This document shows positions 26,027 to 34,012 of a stretch of 64,000 bases of DNA, in pieces. The number at the start of each line of letters is the position of its first letter. Positions within the stretch are counted from its first letter, which is position 1. This DNA is from Gemmatimonadota bacterium (GTDB lineage: Bacteria; Gemmatimonadota; Gemmatimonadetes; Gemmatimonadales; Gemmatimonadaceae): contig JAQBPX010000037.1 in NCBI GenBank assembly GCA_028287305.1, positions 1 to 64,000 of the forward strand, written 5' to 3'. Position numbers and translations under genes: made by a program. The notes under the pieces are model-generated. The model did no database searches. It was given only the letters and a program-made list of their open reading frames with translations, and was not told the origin of the DNA.

Positions 26027-26165
26027 CGTCCCCGATGCCGGACTCCACGCACACTCGTAAGGAAATGATTTCTTGAATTGCCCTTACGCGCCTTCGCGCC
26101 AGGAGGAGCGACCAGTGTAGTTCCAGCCCGACCAGCCCTGATCCGCGTTCAAACTCTGTGGGGCC
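25968..26165. repeat. Inverted repeat (arms about 55 bp)
   Basis: The left arm from 25968 (GGCCCCACAGAGTTGAACGC and onward to CTACACTGGTC) is matched in reverse complement by 26110-26165 (GACCAGTGTAGTTCCAGC onward to CTGTGGGGCC). The loop of about 85 bp includes TCGTAAGGAAATGATTTCTTGA. Transcripts from either convergent gene would fold here, so it could act as a bidirectional terminator. No uridine run is present. Confidence 0.7.
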
Positions 26166-26184
26166 AGCCAGGCCGCACGGAGCA

Positions 26185-27945
26185 TCAGTCCGTCGGCGAC
26201 GCCGGGAGCAGTTCCCCGGAGTCGAGCGCCCGCTCGGCCAGCCACTTGAGTCGCTCGTCACGGTGGCGCGTGAGGCCGCGGATGTTGCGGCGTGCGCGGC
26301 GGTACGCGGTCGAGATGAAGCTGCGCGCGCACTCCACTTCCCACGCCGTGTTTGCCGAATCGGGCGCGTGCTCGAGCGCGGCGGTCACCCGGCTCAACAC
26401 CGCCGTCGACAGGTAGATGTCGATCGACGCGTTCGCCATGCGCTCCTGCAGGAACTGCTTGTCGATCACGTCCTTGCCGTGCTTCATGAGCACGCGCTCC
26501 ACCGCGGCGCCCAGGTCCTTCACCAGCTCCGCCACCTGCGCGGCCTCACCCGCGAACTCCGGGTGCACCAGCTTGAACTCGGGCGTCGAGACCGTCTTTT
26601 TCGCCTTGCCGGCCAGGAACCCCCCGATCACGCCGAGCGAGTGCAGCGGGTTCCTGAACGCCTTGCCCATCGCGCGCAGCCGCTCGCCCGGCTGCTGCAG
26701 CCCCATGAGCGCCACCAGCGCGCGCAGGATCTCGTTCGTGCCCTCGAAGATCAGGTTGATGCGCGCGTCCCGCAGCCCGCGCTCGTATGGGAATTCCTTC
26801 GAGTACCCGATGCCGCCCGCCACCTGCATCGCCTCGCTGGCCGCCTTGAACGCGAGCTCCGAGCCGTGGATCTTGCACGCCGCCGTCTCGAGCGAGAAGT
26901 CCACGCCACCGCGGTCCACCATGTCCGCCGTGAGCATCCACGCGCTGTCGAGCGCATACGTCTCGTACGCGAACGTCGCGAACTTCCTCTGGATCATCTC
27001 GAAGCTGCCGATCGGCCGCCCGAACTGCTCGCGCTGCTTCGCGTAGCGGAGCGCCTCCTCCATCAGCCGTCGCGTGCCGCGCGCCGAGGCGGCCGACAGC
27101 CCCAGGCGCCCCGAGTTGAGGATCTCCAGCGCGATGCGGAAGCCGTGGCCCACGTCGCCCAGGCGGTCCTCGACCGGCACCTTCACGTTGTCGAAGAACA
27201 CGCCGCGCGTGTCGCTCGCCTTGATGCCGAGCTTGTCCTCGAGCTTCCCCAGCGAGACGCCCGGCGCCTTCGCGTCCACGATGAACGCCGTCACGCGATT
27301 CTTCTTCTTCCCGTTCTCCTCCACCGGGACCTTCGCGAACACCGTGAACAGCCCGGCAAAGCCCGCGTTCGAGATCCAGATCTTCGTGCCGCTCAGCAGG
27401 TAATGCGTGCCGTCGGCGCTCGGCGTCGCCGTCGCCTTCATCGCCTGCGCGTCGGATCCCGAGCCGGGCTCCGTGAGGCAGAAGGCCGCAACCAGCTCCC
27501 CGCTCGCGCAGCGTGGCAGGTATTTCTGCTTCTGGGCCTCGGTCCCGAAGAGCGTGATCCCCTTGCAGCCGATGGACTGGTGCGCGCCGAAGTACACGGC
27601 CAGCGCCCCGTCAGTCGCGCCGATCTCGCCGAATACGCGGTTGAACACCTTCGCACTCGCGCCGAAGCCGCCGTACTCCTCGGGAATGTTCAGCCCCATG
27701 AGGCCGAGCTCCGCCATCCCCTCGCGTACGCCGGGGCCGAACTGCCCGTCGTGGTCGTGCTTCGCCGCGTCCACCGTGTCGGCGGCCCAGCTCCGGAAGG
27801 AGCCGAGGATCAGGCCGAGTGACTCGCGCTCCTCGGCGCTGAGCACGGGATACGGGAAGACCAGCTCCTCGCGGATCTCGCCGCAGAACAGGCCCTTGGT
27901 GAAGCTCGGATTGGTCTCGGGATTGGCGAGGTGGGGCTCGTTCAT
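26185..27945 (-). CDS. Acyl-CoA dehydrogenase (very-long-chain/ACAD9-like, extended C-terminus)
   Basis: A 586-residue FAD-dependent acyl-CoA dehydrogenase for the first step of beta-oxidation. The core shows AAFCLTEPGSGSDAQAMKATA and WISNAGFAGLFTVFAKV (FAD/substrate loops). The C-terminal helices carry REQFGRPIGSFEMIQRKFA and the catalytic glutamate segment INLIFEGTNEILRALVALMGLQ. The extra C-terminal region of about 170 residues is the feature of the VLCAD/ACAD9 group, as opposed to the approximately 390-residue short-chain enzymes. The start is the ATG at 27945 (MNEPHLANPET). It lies 20 bp downstream of the Nudix gene on the same strand. Exact chain-length preference is inferred. Confidence 0.93.
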   Translation of the reverse strand: MNEPHLANPETNPSFTKGLFCGEIREELVFPYPVLSAEERESLGLILGSFRSWAADTVDAAKHDHDGQFGPGVREGMAELGLMGLNIPEEYGGFGASAKVFNRVFGEIGATDGALAVYFGAHQSIGCKGITLFGTEAQKQKYLPRCASGELVAAFCLTEPGSGSDAQAMKATATPSADGTHYLLSGTKIWISNAGFAGLFTVFAKVPVEENGKKKNRVTAFIVDAKAPGVSLGKLEDKLGIKASDTRGVFFDNVKVPVEDRLGDVGHGFRIALEILNSGRLGLSAASARGTRRLMEEALRYAKQREQFGRPIGSFEMIQRKFATFAYETYALDSAWMLTADMVDRGGVDFSLETAACKIHGSELAFKAASEAMQVAGGIGYSKEFPYERGLRDARINLIFEGTNEILRALVALMGLQQPGERLRAMGKAFRNPLHSLGVIGGFLAGKAKKTVSTPEFKLVHPEFAGEAAQVAELVKDLGAAVERVLMKHGKDVIDKQFLQERMANASIDIYLSTAVLSRVTAALEHAPDSANTAWEVECARSFISTAYRRARRNIRGLTRHRDERLKWLAERALDSGELLPASPTD

Positions 27946-27965
27946 GCCAAAAGATAGTGCCGCCC

Positions 27966-28634
27966 TCAGCCCTCGTCAGCAGTCCGCGGCGCCCGCGCCG
28001 GGTCCCACGAAAACCGGTCGCCCTGGAAGTGCGGCCTCATCCTCACCGTGGCCGCGAGCGTGAACGAGTCCTCGATCTCTCCATTCTCGCAGGCCGTCGC
28101 CAGGTCGGGGTACGAGTATCGCATCACGCGGTCGATGGTCTCGCCCGGCTCCCGTTCCGTGGGGACGCGTGCACCAAGGCGCACCGCCACCAGGTTGGGC
28201 CGGCTGGCCAGCTGCCCCGAATCGGTGAGCAGCCGCCCGAGCGGGAACAGTCCGGCCATCTCGTAGCCCAGCTCCTCGCGCAGCTCGCGCGCGGCAGCGT
28301 CACGCACGGACTCGCCGTCCTCGCGCCCGCCGCGGGGGATCTCGAGCACCCACATCCGCGGCGGGTGACGGAACGATCGCTCCACCAGGATGCGATCCTC
28401 GTCGTCGATCGGCACGATGGCCACCCCCGGCGCATGTCCCCGGGCCGGCGTGAGCCGGAATTGCTCCGACTTCTTCGACTCGTGCCCGTCGTGCGCGGGA
28501 AGTCGCACCGTTGCCATGCGAAGCTGGGCGTTGTCGTTCTCCCAGAGCACCCGCTCCTCGATCAGCTCGATCTCGCCACGCTCGGTGTCGCCCGGCTCGA
28601 CCGGCTCGTGAATGCGCGCATGTCCCGTCGTCAT
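27966..28634 (-). CDS. Nudix hydrolase
   Basis: A protein of about 222 residues with a clear Nudix box, G-x5-E-x7-REL-x-EELGY (GGREDGESVRDAAARELREE and onward), in the middle. It is preceded by VAIVPIDDEDRILVERSFRHPPRMWVLEIPRGG, as in ADP-ribose/sugar-nucleotide pyrophosphatases. I chose ATG 28634 (MTTGHARIHEP). An in-frame ATG at 28682 adds 16 residues (MAPVVHPSGATHF) and cannot be excluded. It would hydrolyse a nucleoside diphosphate derivative. The gene is divergent from the mannosyltransferase gene. The substrate cannot be read from sequence. Confidence 0.88.
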   Translation of the reverse strand: MTTGHARIHEPVEPGDTERGEIELIEERVLWENDNAQLRMATVRLPAHDGHESKKSEQFRLTPARGHAPGVAIVPIDDEDRILVERSFRHPPRMWVLEIPRGGREDGESVRDAAARELREELGYEMAGLFPLGRLLTDSGQLASRPNLVAVRLGARVPTEREPGETIDRVMRYSYPDLATACENGEIEDSFTLAATVRMRPHFQGDRFSWDPARAPRTADEG

Positions 28635-28749
28635 CGTCACTCGGAAATGGGTGGCGCCTGAGGGGTGCACGACCGGGGCCACCGCCGCGCGACTGCCCCC
28701 GGCCGCCCGCTCGGTTCCGCGCGCGCCCCCGGCGCGATATCATCCCGCG

Positions 28750-30201
28750 ATGGAAGAGCGCCCAGCCCCCTCCCGCTTCAGCCCGGACCTCCTGGTCCTG
28801 CTGCTCATCGCGGCGCTCACGCGCTTCACCGGCATCTTCCACCCGCGCGCCGTGGTCTACGATGAGGCGCTCTACGAGTACTACATCGGCTCGTACTTCT
28901 CGGGCAAGTTCTACTTCAACGTCCACCCGCCGCTCGGGAACCTGGTCTACTACTGGTTCGCGAAGCTGATCGGCTTCGACGGAGCCGCCATGGTGGCCGG
29001 CCAGCCCGCGGTGCCACTCAGGCTGGTGCACGCGCTCGCGGGCACGCTCGTGGTCGCCGTGTTCTGGTGGATGATGCGCGAGCTGGGCGCCAGCCGGCGC
29101 GTCGCGTTCCTGGCGGGCTTCCTGGTCGCGATCGACAACGCCCTCGTGGTGGATTCGCGCTTCATCCTCATCGACCAGTTCCTCACGCTGTTCGTCTTCC
29201 TCGCACCGACCCTCTACCTCTCGGCGCGCCGGCACACCGGCCGCGCGCGACTCTGGCGGATATTCGGCGTGGCGGTGGTGAGCGGCCTCGCGATCAGCAT
29301 CAAGTGGACGGGCCTCTCCGCGCTCGGCCTCAGCGGCATCGTCTGGCTGCTCGACGCCGCGAAGCGCCCCTTCCAGTGGCGTCGCCTGCTCCCGGAGGCG
29401 CTCGTCCTCGCCGCGATTCCACTCGCCGTCTACGTGCTGCCCTTCGCCCCGCACTTCGACAAGCTGACGAAGTCGGGCAACGGCGACGTGCTGACCATGA
29501 ACTACTTCCAGGCGACGCTCGAGGGAAGCCACTACTACGACCCGAAGGCCCAGCGCCACTTCGTGCGCGACTTCCGGATGCTGAATGACCGGATGATGCA
29601 CACGAACGCGATCATGAACACCGACGTCCACGTGTACGCCACGCCGTGGTACAGCTGGCCGGCAATGTGGCGCGTCTTCTACATGTACGGCTCGGGCAAG
29701 CTGCCGGGCGACCGCGACGCGCGCCTCCAGCTCCTCGGCAACCCCGTGGTGTGGTACGGGACACTGATCGCGTTGCTCGTGCTGATCGTCGCAGTCGCGC
29801 GTGACCGGCGGCGCTTCGCGGGCTATGGCTGGCCCCTGCTCTTCCTGGTGGGAGGCTGGGCGATCAACTACCTGCCCTTCGCCCCGATCCATCGACCGCT
29901 GTTTCTCTACTCGTACTTCAACTCGCTGATCTTCAGCGTGGGCTTCGCGGTGTTCGGCGTGGGCATCGTGCTGGGGTGGCAGGACGACGCCGGCGCGCCG
30001 TGGAGCCTTCCTGCCCTCCGCCGCTCACGCATGTATGTCGCGTGGGCGGCGGCCGCGGTGATCGGCTTCGCCTTCTTCATGCCGCTCACCTACGGCTGGC
30101 CGATGCGCCACGACAACCGCCTCTATCACTGGGCGCTGCCGGTGAAGGACTCCGTGGAGATCGAGGCGATCAAGGATTCGATCCGGAAGGGGCTGCGCTG
30201 A
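28750..30201 (+). CDS. Protein O-mannosyltransferase-type glycosyltransferase (PMT/GT39 family)
   Basis: A 483-residue polytopic membrane protein with about ten helices. The first extracytoplasmic loop carries the DE motif, VVYDEALYEYYIGSYFSG, followed by FNVHPPLGNLVYYW, the signature of PMT-type GT-C enzymes. DSRFILIDQFLTLFVF and the loop with HYYDPKAQRHFVRDF also match. These enzymes transfer a sugar from a polyprenyl-phosphate sugar to exported proteins or to lipids. The start at 28750 (MEERPAPSRFSPD) fits. Its 3' end overlaps the end of the convergent M1 peptidase gene by 32 bp. The acceptor is unknown. Confidence 0.87.
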   Translation: MEERPAPSRFSPDLLVLLLIAALTRFTGIFHPRAVVYDEALYEYYIGSYFSGKFYFNVHPPLGNLVYYWFAKLIGFDGAAMVAGQPAVPLRLVHALAGTLVVAVFWWMMRELGASRRVAFLAGFLVAIDNALVVDSRFILIDQFLTLFVFLAPTLYLSARRHTGRARLWRIFGVAVVSGLAISIKWTGLSALGLSGIVWLLDAAKRPFQWRRLLPEALVLAAIPLAVYVLPFAPHFDKLTKSGNGDVLTMNYFQATLEGSHYYDPKAQRHFVRDFRMLNDRMMHTNAIMNTDVHVYATPWYSWPAMWRVFYMYGSGKLPGDRDARLQLLGNPVVWYGTLIALLVLIVAVARDRRRFAGYGWPLLFLVGGWAINYLPFAPIHRPLFLYSYFNSLIFSVGFAVFGVGIVLGWQDDAGAPWSLPALRRSRMYVAWAAAAVIGFAFFMPLTYGWPMRHDNRLYHWALPVKDSVEIEAIKDSIRKGLR

Positions 30202-32635
30202 GGCGCGCGAGCGCTCGCGCTACGGCGGCCTTCGTATCGGCGTGCGTGAGCGACTGCTGCACCGCGCCCAGGAATTCCCTGGACTTCGTGGCGTCCAGCG
30301 TTCGCGTGACCGCGGCAAGCGTCCACTGCCGCACCCATGCGCGCGAGTCATTCATGTTCGCCCGCAGCTGTACCATGGCGCGTGGATCCCCGCGCGCCGC
30401 GAAGGCGGCGAGGGTGTACGACGGACGCGACTGCTCACCCACCTGCGCCTGCAGCGGCGCCACGAACGTGCTGTCCCCGAGCCGGACCGCGGCCGCCATC
30501 GCGGCATTCGCGATCACGTCGCGATAGGAGGGAGTGCCGATTCCCGCGAGCACCAGCGCGTGCGCGCCGGCCGTGTCGAGGCGTGAGAGCACGGTCAGCG
30601 CCGCAGCGCGCACCTCATAGCTCCTGTCGTTCCGCCAGGCATCGCGCGCGGCCGCGAGCGCCGCGTCGCCACCCACGCGACCGAACGCAGTGATGGCCGC
30701 CTTCCGCACCTGGCTCGACGTGTCCCGCATCGCGCGGGCGAGCGCCGGGGTCGCGATCGCAGCGGGCAGCCCGCCGAGCGTGGTCGCCGCGAGCTGGCGC
30801 GTGAGGAAGTAGTCGGACTGCGTCGCCGCCTCGGCGATCGCCGCGGTCGCGGCCGCGTCGTTCGTGCGCGACGCAAGCTGCGTGATCACCCACTGCCGGT
30901 TCCAGAGGTTCGGCTCGGTGCGCAGCTGCGCCACGAGCTGCGGCGTGGGCTGCACGAAGGTGAGCTTCTTGAGGACCTGATTCTCCGGATCGAACACGAC
31001 TTGCGTGGGGCTCGTGCCGATGCCGTCGATCACGATGGTGTCGGTGCGCTGCGAGATCCAGGCCTTCTTCATCACCTCGCGGCCGTCGGCCCTCACCTTC
31101 ACGGACACCGGCATCCGGAACGCCTCAGGCACCGTGAAGCGGAGGCCCTCGGCGTTCGGCTTCATCGAGTCGCGCTGCGACTGCTCCACGATCATCGTCA
31201 CCCGCCTCGCGGCGGCATCGTACGACGACGTGACGGTGAACTCCGGGTAGCCGGCCGAGTACATCCACTCGTCGAAGAACCAGTCGAGGTTCTCGCCGGT
31301 GGCGTCGAGGAAGTCCTGTCGCAGGTCGTCGGTGACCGCCGTACCGAGCTGATGGTGCGTGAGGTAGCGATTCACCCCGGCCCAGAAGCGCTGCTCGCCC
31401 AGGTACTGCTTGAGCATCTGCAGCACCAGCGCGCCCTTGGGATAGATGTTGTTCGACTCCGCGGCAGCAAGCGGCATGCGCGCCTGCGCGTCGATCGCCA
31501 TGAACTGGCGGTACTCATCCAGGTAGTAGTCCTGCTCCATGTGCACGCCCTTCCGCTTCAGCCAGTACTGCCCGGGCATGTACTCGGCGAAGCCCTCGTT
31601 CAGCCACATGTTCGCGAAGTTGTTCGTCGTCACGTAGTCGCCGAACCACTGGTGCGCGAGCTCGTGCGCAATGAGGATGTACTGGAACCAGGGGCGGTCC
31701 TGATAGGCGTTCGCGTCGGGAATCCAGTCCACCAGCGTGGTGGCGCTCACGTTCTCCATGCCGCCGAAGAAGTCGGCGACCGTGGTCTGCGCGTATTTCT
31801 TCCACGGGTAGGCGACCCCCGTGAGCGTGGAGTACACGTCGATCATGTCCGGCGTGACGTTGAACAGCGCGCGCGCGATGCTGCTGTCCTGCCGGTAGAC
31901 GTAGTAGTCCACGGGGACGCCCTTCCACGAGTCGTGCACCTTCGCGAGGGGCGCGACGATGAGCGACGCGAGGTACGTCGCGCTCGGCGTGGGCTGGCTC
32001 CAGGTCACCGTGTGCGTGCCGTTGGCGTTCCTGCGGTCGGAGGCGAGCGCGCCATTCGCGATGGCGGTGAATCCCGCCGGCACGGTGGCCTCGATCTCCC
32101 ACGTCATCTTGTCGTTGGGAAAGTCATAGGTCGGGAACCAGAAGTGGTTGTCCGTATCCTCGCCCTGGCTCCAGAGCTGTCGCGGCGAGTGCGCGCGCGC
32201 GTCGATGAAGGTCAGCCCCCGTCCGTTGGTCACCTTGCCGTCGTAGGCGAGCGTGAAGCGCACGGACTCGCGAAAGGCGGCGGGCTTCGCCAGGAACACC
32301 ACGAGCGTGTCGCCGTGGTGCGCGGTGCGGAGCGTCGCCCCTGAGGCGCTCGTGGCACTCGTGACCGTGAGCTGCTCGCCCGCATCGAGCACCACCGAGT
32401 CGAGCGCGGGGCGCAGCGACAGGAGCGTGGTGCTCACCACTCCCTTGAACGACGTCGAATCCCAATCGAAGTCCCGGAGCGCGATCCGCTGGTGCACCAG
32501 GTCGTAGTCGTGCGAGCGCGTGTAGCTGTCGTTCACCACGCGCTGCAGGTTCTGGTTCTGGGCCGCGGCGGGCGTCGCGACGGCAGCGAGCGCCACGAGG
32601 GCGGCGAGGGCACGGGTCATCAGTCGAATGGGCAT
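30170..32635 (-). CDS. M1-family aminopeptidase with C-terminal HEAT repeats, exported
   Basis: An 821-residue secreted metallopeptidase. The start at 32635 (MPIRLMTRALAAL) gives a signal peptide ending ATPAAAQNQN. The gluzincin site is HELAHQWFGDYVT followed by NMWLNEGFAEYMP (HExxH-x18-E). The exopeptidase motif before it is GGMENVSA, in place of GAMEN. A middle beta domain follows, and the last 230 residues are alpha-helical HEAT-like repeats (LAATTLGGLPAAIATPALARA, VRKAAITAFGRVGGDAALAAA). It should trim peptides outside the cytoplasm. It lies 93 bp downstream of a histidine kinase gene. The 32-bp convergent overlap with the mannosyltransferase gene is unusual. Confidence 0.92.
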   Translation of the reverse strand: MPIRLMTRALAALVALAAVATPAAAQNQNLQRVVNDSYTRSHDYDLVHQRIALRDFDWDSTSFKGVVSTTLLSLRPALDSVVLDAGEQLTVTSATSASGATLRTAHHGDTLVVFLAKPAAFRESVRFTLAYDGKVTNGRGLTFIDARAHSPRQLWSQGEDTDNHFWFPTYDFPNDKMTWEIEATVPAGFTAIANGALASDRRNANGTHTVTWSQPTPSATYLASLIVAPLAKVHDSWKGVPVDYYVYRQDSSIARALFNVTPDMIDVYSTLTGVAYPWKKYAQTTVADFFGGMENVSATTLVDWIPDANAYQDRPWFQYILIAHELAHQWFGDYVTTNNFANMWLNEGFAEYMPGQYWLKRKGVHMEQDYYLDEYRQFMAIDAQARMPLAAAESNNIYPKGALVLQMLKQYLGEQRFWAGVNRYLTHHQLGTAVTDDLRQDFLDATGENLDWFFDEWMYSAGYPEFTVTSSYDAAARRVTMIVEQSQRDSMKPNAEGLRFTVPEAFRMPVSVKVRADGREVMKKAWISQRTDTIVIDGIGTSPTQVVFDPENQVLKKLTFVQPTPQLVAQLRTEPNLWNRQWVITQLASRTNDAAATAAIAEAATQSDYFLTRQLAATTLGGLPAAIATPALARAMRDTSSQVRKAAITAFGRVGGDAALAAARDAWRNDRSYEVRAAALTVLSRLDTAGAHALVLAGIGTPSYRDVIANAAMAAAVRLGDSTFVAPLQAQVGEQSRPSYTLAAFAARGDPRAMVQLRANMNDSRAWVRQWTLAAVTRTLDATKSREFLGAVQQSLTHADTKAAVARALARLSAAPSGSNP

Positions 32636-32728
32636 CGGGAATGGTGTGCAGGTGCGTCGCGGGAGGCTAGTCCCGGGGCTCATGGCGGGGATGGAGTCAC
32701 CGGACACGGCCAGCCGCTGCAGCCCGGG

Positions 32729-33862
32729 CTATCGCCGCGGCAGCCGCACCGTGAAGGTCGTGCCGTGGACCTCACTCGACTGTACGTCGACCGTTCCATG
32801 GTGGGCCGTGACGATCCGCTCCACGATGTAGAGCCCGAGACCCAGGCCCGCCATGGCTCCCTGCGCTGGCCGCGCCGCGGCGCCCGTACGCTTCAGGGGC
32901 TCGAACAGGCCGCGCATCTGGTCCCGGGAGATCACCGGCCCGCGGTTGTGCACCGAGATCACGACGTCCCGCTCTTCGCCGCGTACGTCGCACGACACCG
33001 GGGTCTTGTCGGACCCGTGCTCGAGCGCATTGCCCAGGAGGTTGGCCATCACCTGGCTGATCCGGCCGGCATCCCACTCGCCCGCCTGTTCCCCGCTGGT
33101 CGTCAACTCGATCGTGCGGCCGGGATGGGAGGCGAGGAGCTCATCCACCACGTCCCGCACGACGTTCTCCATCCGCATCGGGGCACGCTCGATCGGAATG
33201 CCCCCGCCCAGCCGGCTCCGCGTGAAGTCGAGGAGGTCGCCCACCATCAGGTTGATGCGGCTCGAGCTGCTCTCGATGCGCCGTACCAGCGTCAGGTGGG
33301 GCTCGGCGAGCTCACCCGTGTCGAGCATGAACTTCGAGGATGTGATGATGGCGCCAAGCGGGTTGCGCAGGTCATGGCCCAGGATCGCCAGGAACATCTC
33401 CTTGGAGTAATCGAGGTCTTGCGTATACCGCGTCACCGACTCGGCGAGCGACTGGTCGATCGCCTCGTTGAAGCGGGTGAGGTCCTCCAGGTGGGCCTCG
33501 GCGTCATCCACCTTCACCTTCGTCCACAGCCGGATGACGCTCGCCCGCAATGCCCGATATTCCGACACGATCTGCTCGATGGAGAAGCCACTGTCGGCCC
33601 GGTCAGCACCGTGCTTCTCGGCCGCGGTCTTCTCCTGCGCCTGGGGAGCCGGCCCTGCGTTCCCCTTCGACTTCTCGGCCTGCTCGGCATCGTTCTGGGG
33701 CGTTCGCAGGTCCGTGGCGATGCAGGAAAGCATTTCACTCGCGTGATCACGCAGCGCGGCGATGTCCATCTTTTCCGTCACCGGGCCCATCGTCCGTGCG
33801 AAGGCCTCCCATTCCAGGAGCACTGTTTCGCGATTGGCGTCGATGAAATCGGCGAGGCGCAT
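32729..33862 (-). CDS. Sensor histidine kinase with RsbRD-type N-terminal domain
   Basis: A 377-residue soluble histidine kinase. The start at 33862 (MRLADFIDANRETVLLEW) begins a helical RsbRD_N-like sensor domain (about 1-145), interrupted by a charged low-complexity linker (about 60-90). The HisKA domain carries the phosphoacceptor His163 in AILGHDLRNPLGAI. The HATPase domain shows QVMANLLGNALEHG (N box), ISVHNRGPV (variant G1) and AGLGLGLYIVERI. No membrane segment is present, so it senses a cytoplasmic signal. No response regulator is adjacent. It is divergent from the catalase gene across about 150 bp, which makes a stress-response role plausible but unproven. Confidence 0.88.
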   Translation of the reverse strand: MRLADFIDANRETVLLEWEAFARTMGPVTEKMDIAALRDHASEMLSCIATDLRTPQNDAEQAEKSKGNAGPAPQAQEKTAAEKHGADRADSGFSIEQIVSEYRALRASVIRLWTKVKVDDAEAHLEDLTRFNEAIDQSLAESVTRYTQDLDYSKEMFLAILGHDLRNPLGAIITSSKFMLDTGELAEPHLTLVRRIESSSSRINLMVGDLLDFTRSRLGGGIPIERAPMRMENVVRDVVDELLASHPGRTIELTTSGEQAGEWDAGRISQVMANLLGNALEHGSDKTPVSCDVRGEERDVVISVHNRGPVISRDQMRGLFEPLKRTGAAARPAQGAMAGLGLGLYIVERIVTAHHGTVDVQSSEVHGTTFTVRLPRR

Positions 33863-34012
33863 GCAACTCCGGCGCAGGTTGAGTTCGCTCGTGAGTCCCG
33901 GGCGTACGCACGCAGTGCATATGTCTGTCCAGCAATCCGCTGACGCCCGGTGCATCCGCGGCCCTGCGGCACGAGTATCGCCGAACGGGGAACACCCTCT
34001 TCCCTGGAAATC

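Larger units (their letters stand above)
25421..26184. other. 764-bp non-coding spacer filled with direct and inverted repeats
   Basis: It lies between the convergent ends of the CtaG-like gene and an acyl-CoA dehydrogenase gene. Reading frames in it look non-coding. It contains two 169-bp direct repeats and several inverted segments listed separately. A first, more diverged unit at about 25470-25530 (CACGAATGGCCCAACAG...) pairs as an inverted repeat with sequence near 25553-25590 (CTTTCGGCTGTTCCAGCG...). The hairpin tip is ACTGCAA...TTGCAGT near 25532-25552. No transposase or RNA gene was recognised. Confidence 0.7.

Noticed and set aside
25427-26076. Small reading frames in the repeat spacer, for example duplicated MGPFVARRKPTA-type peptides
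   Set aside because: The duplicated peptides come from the DNA direct repeats. They lack start signals and coding character.
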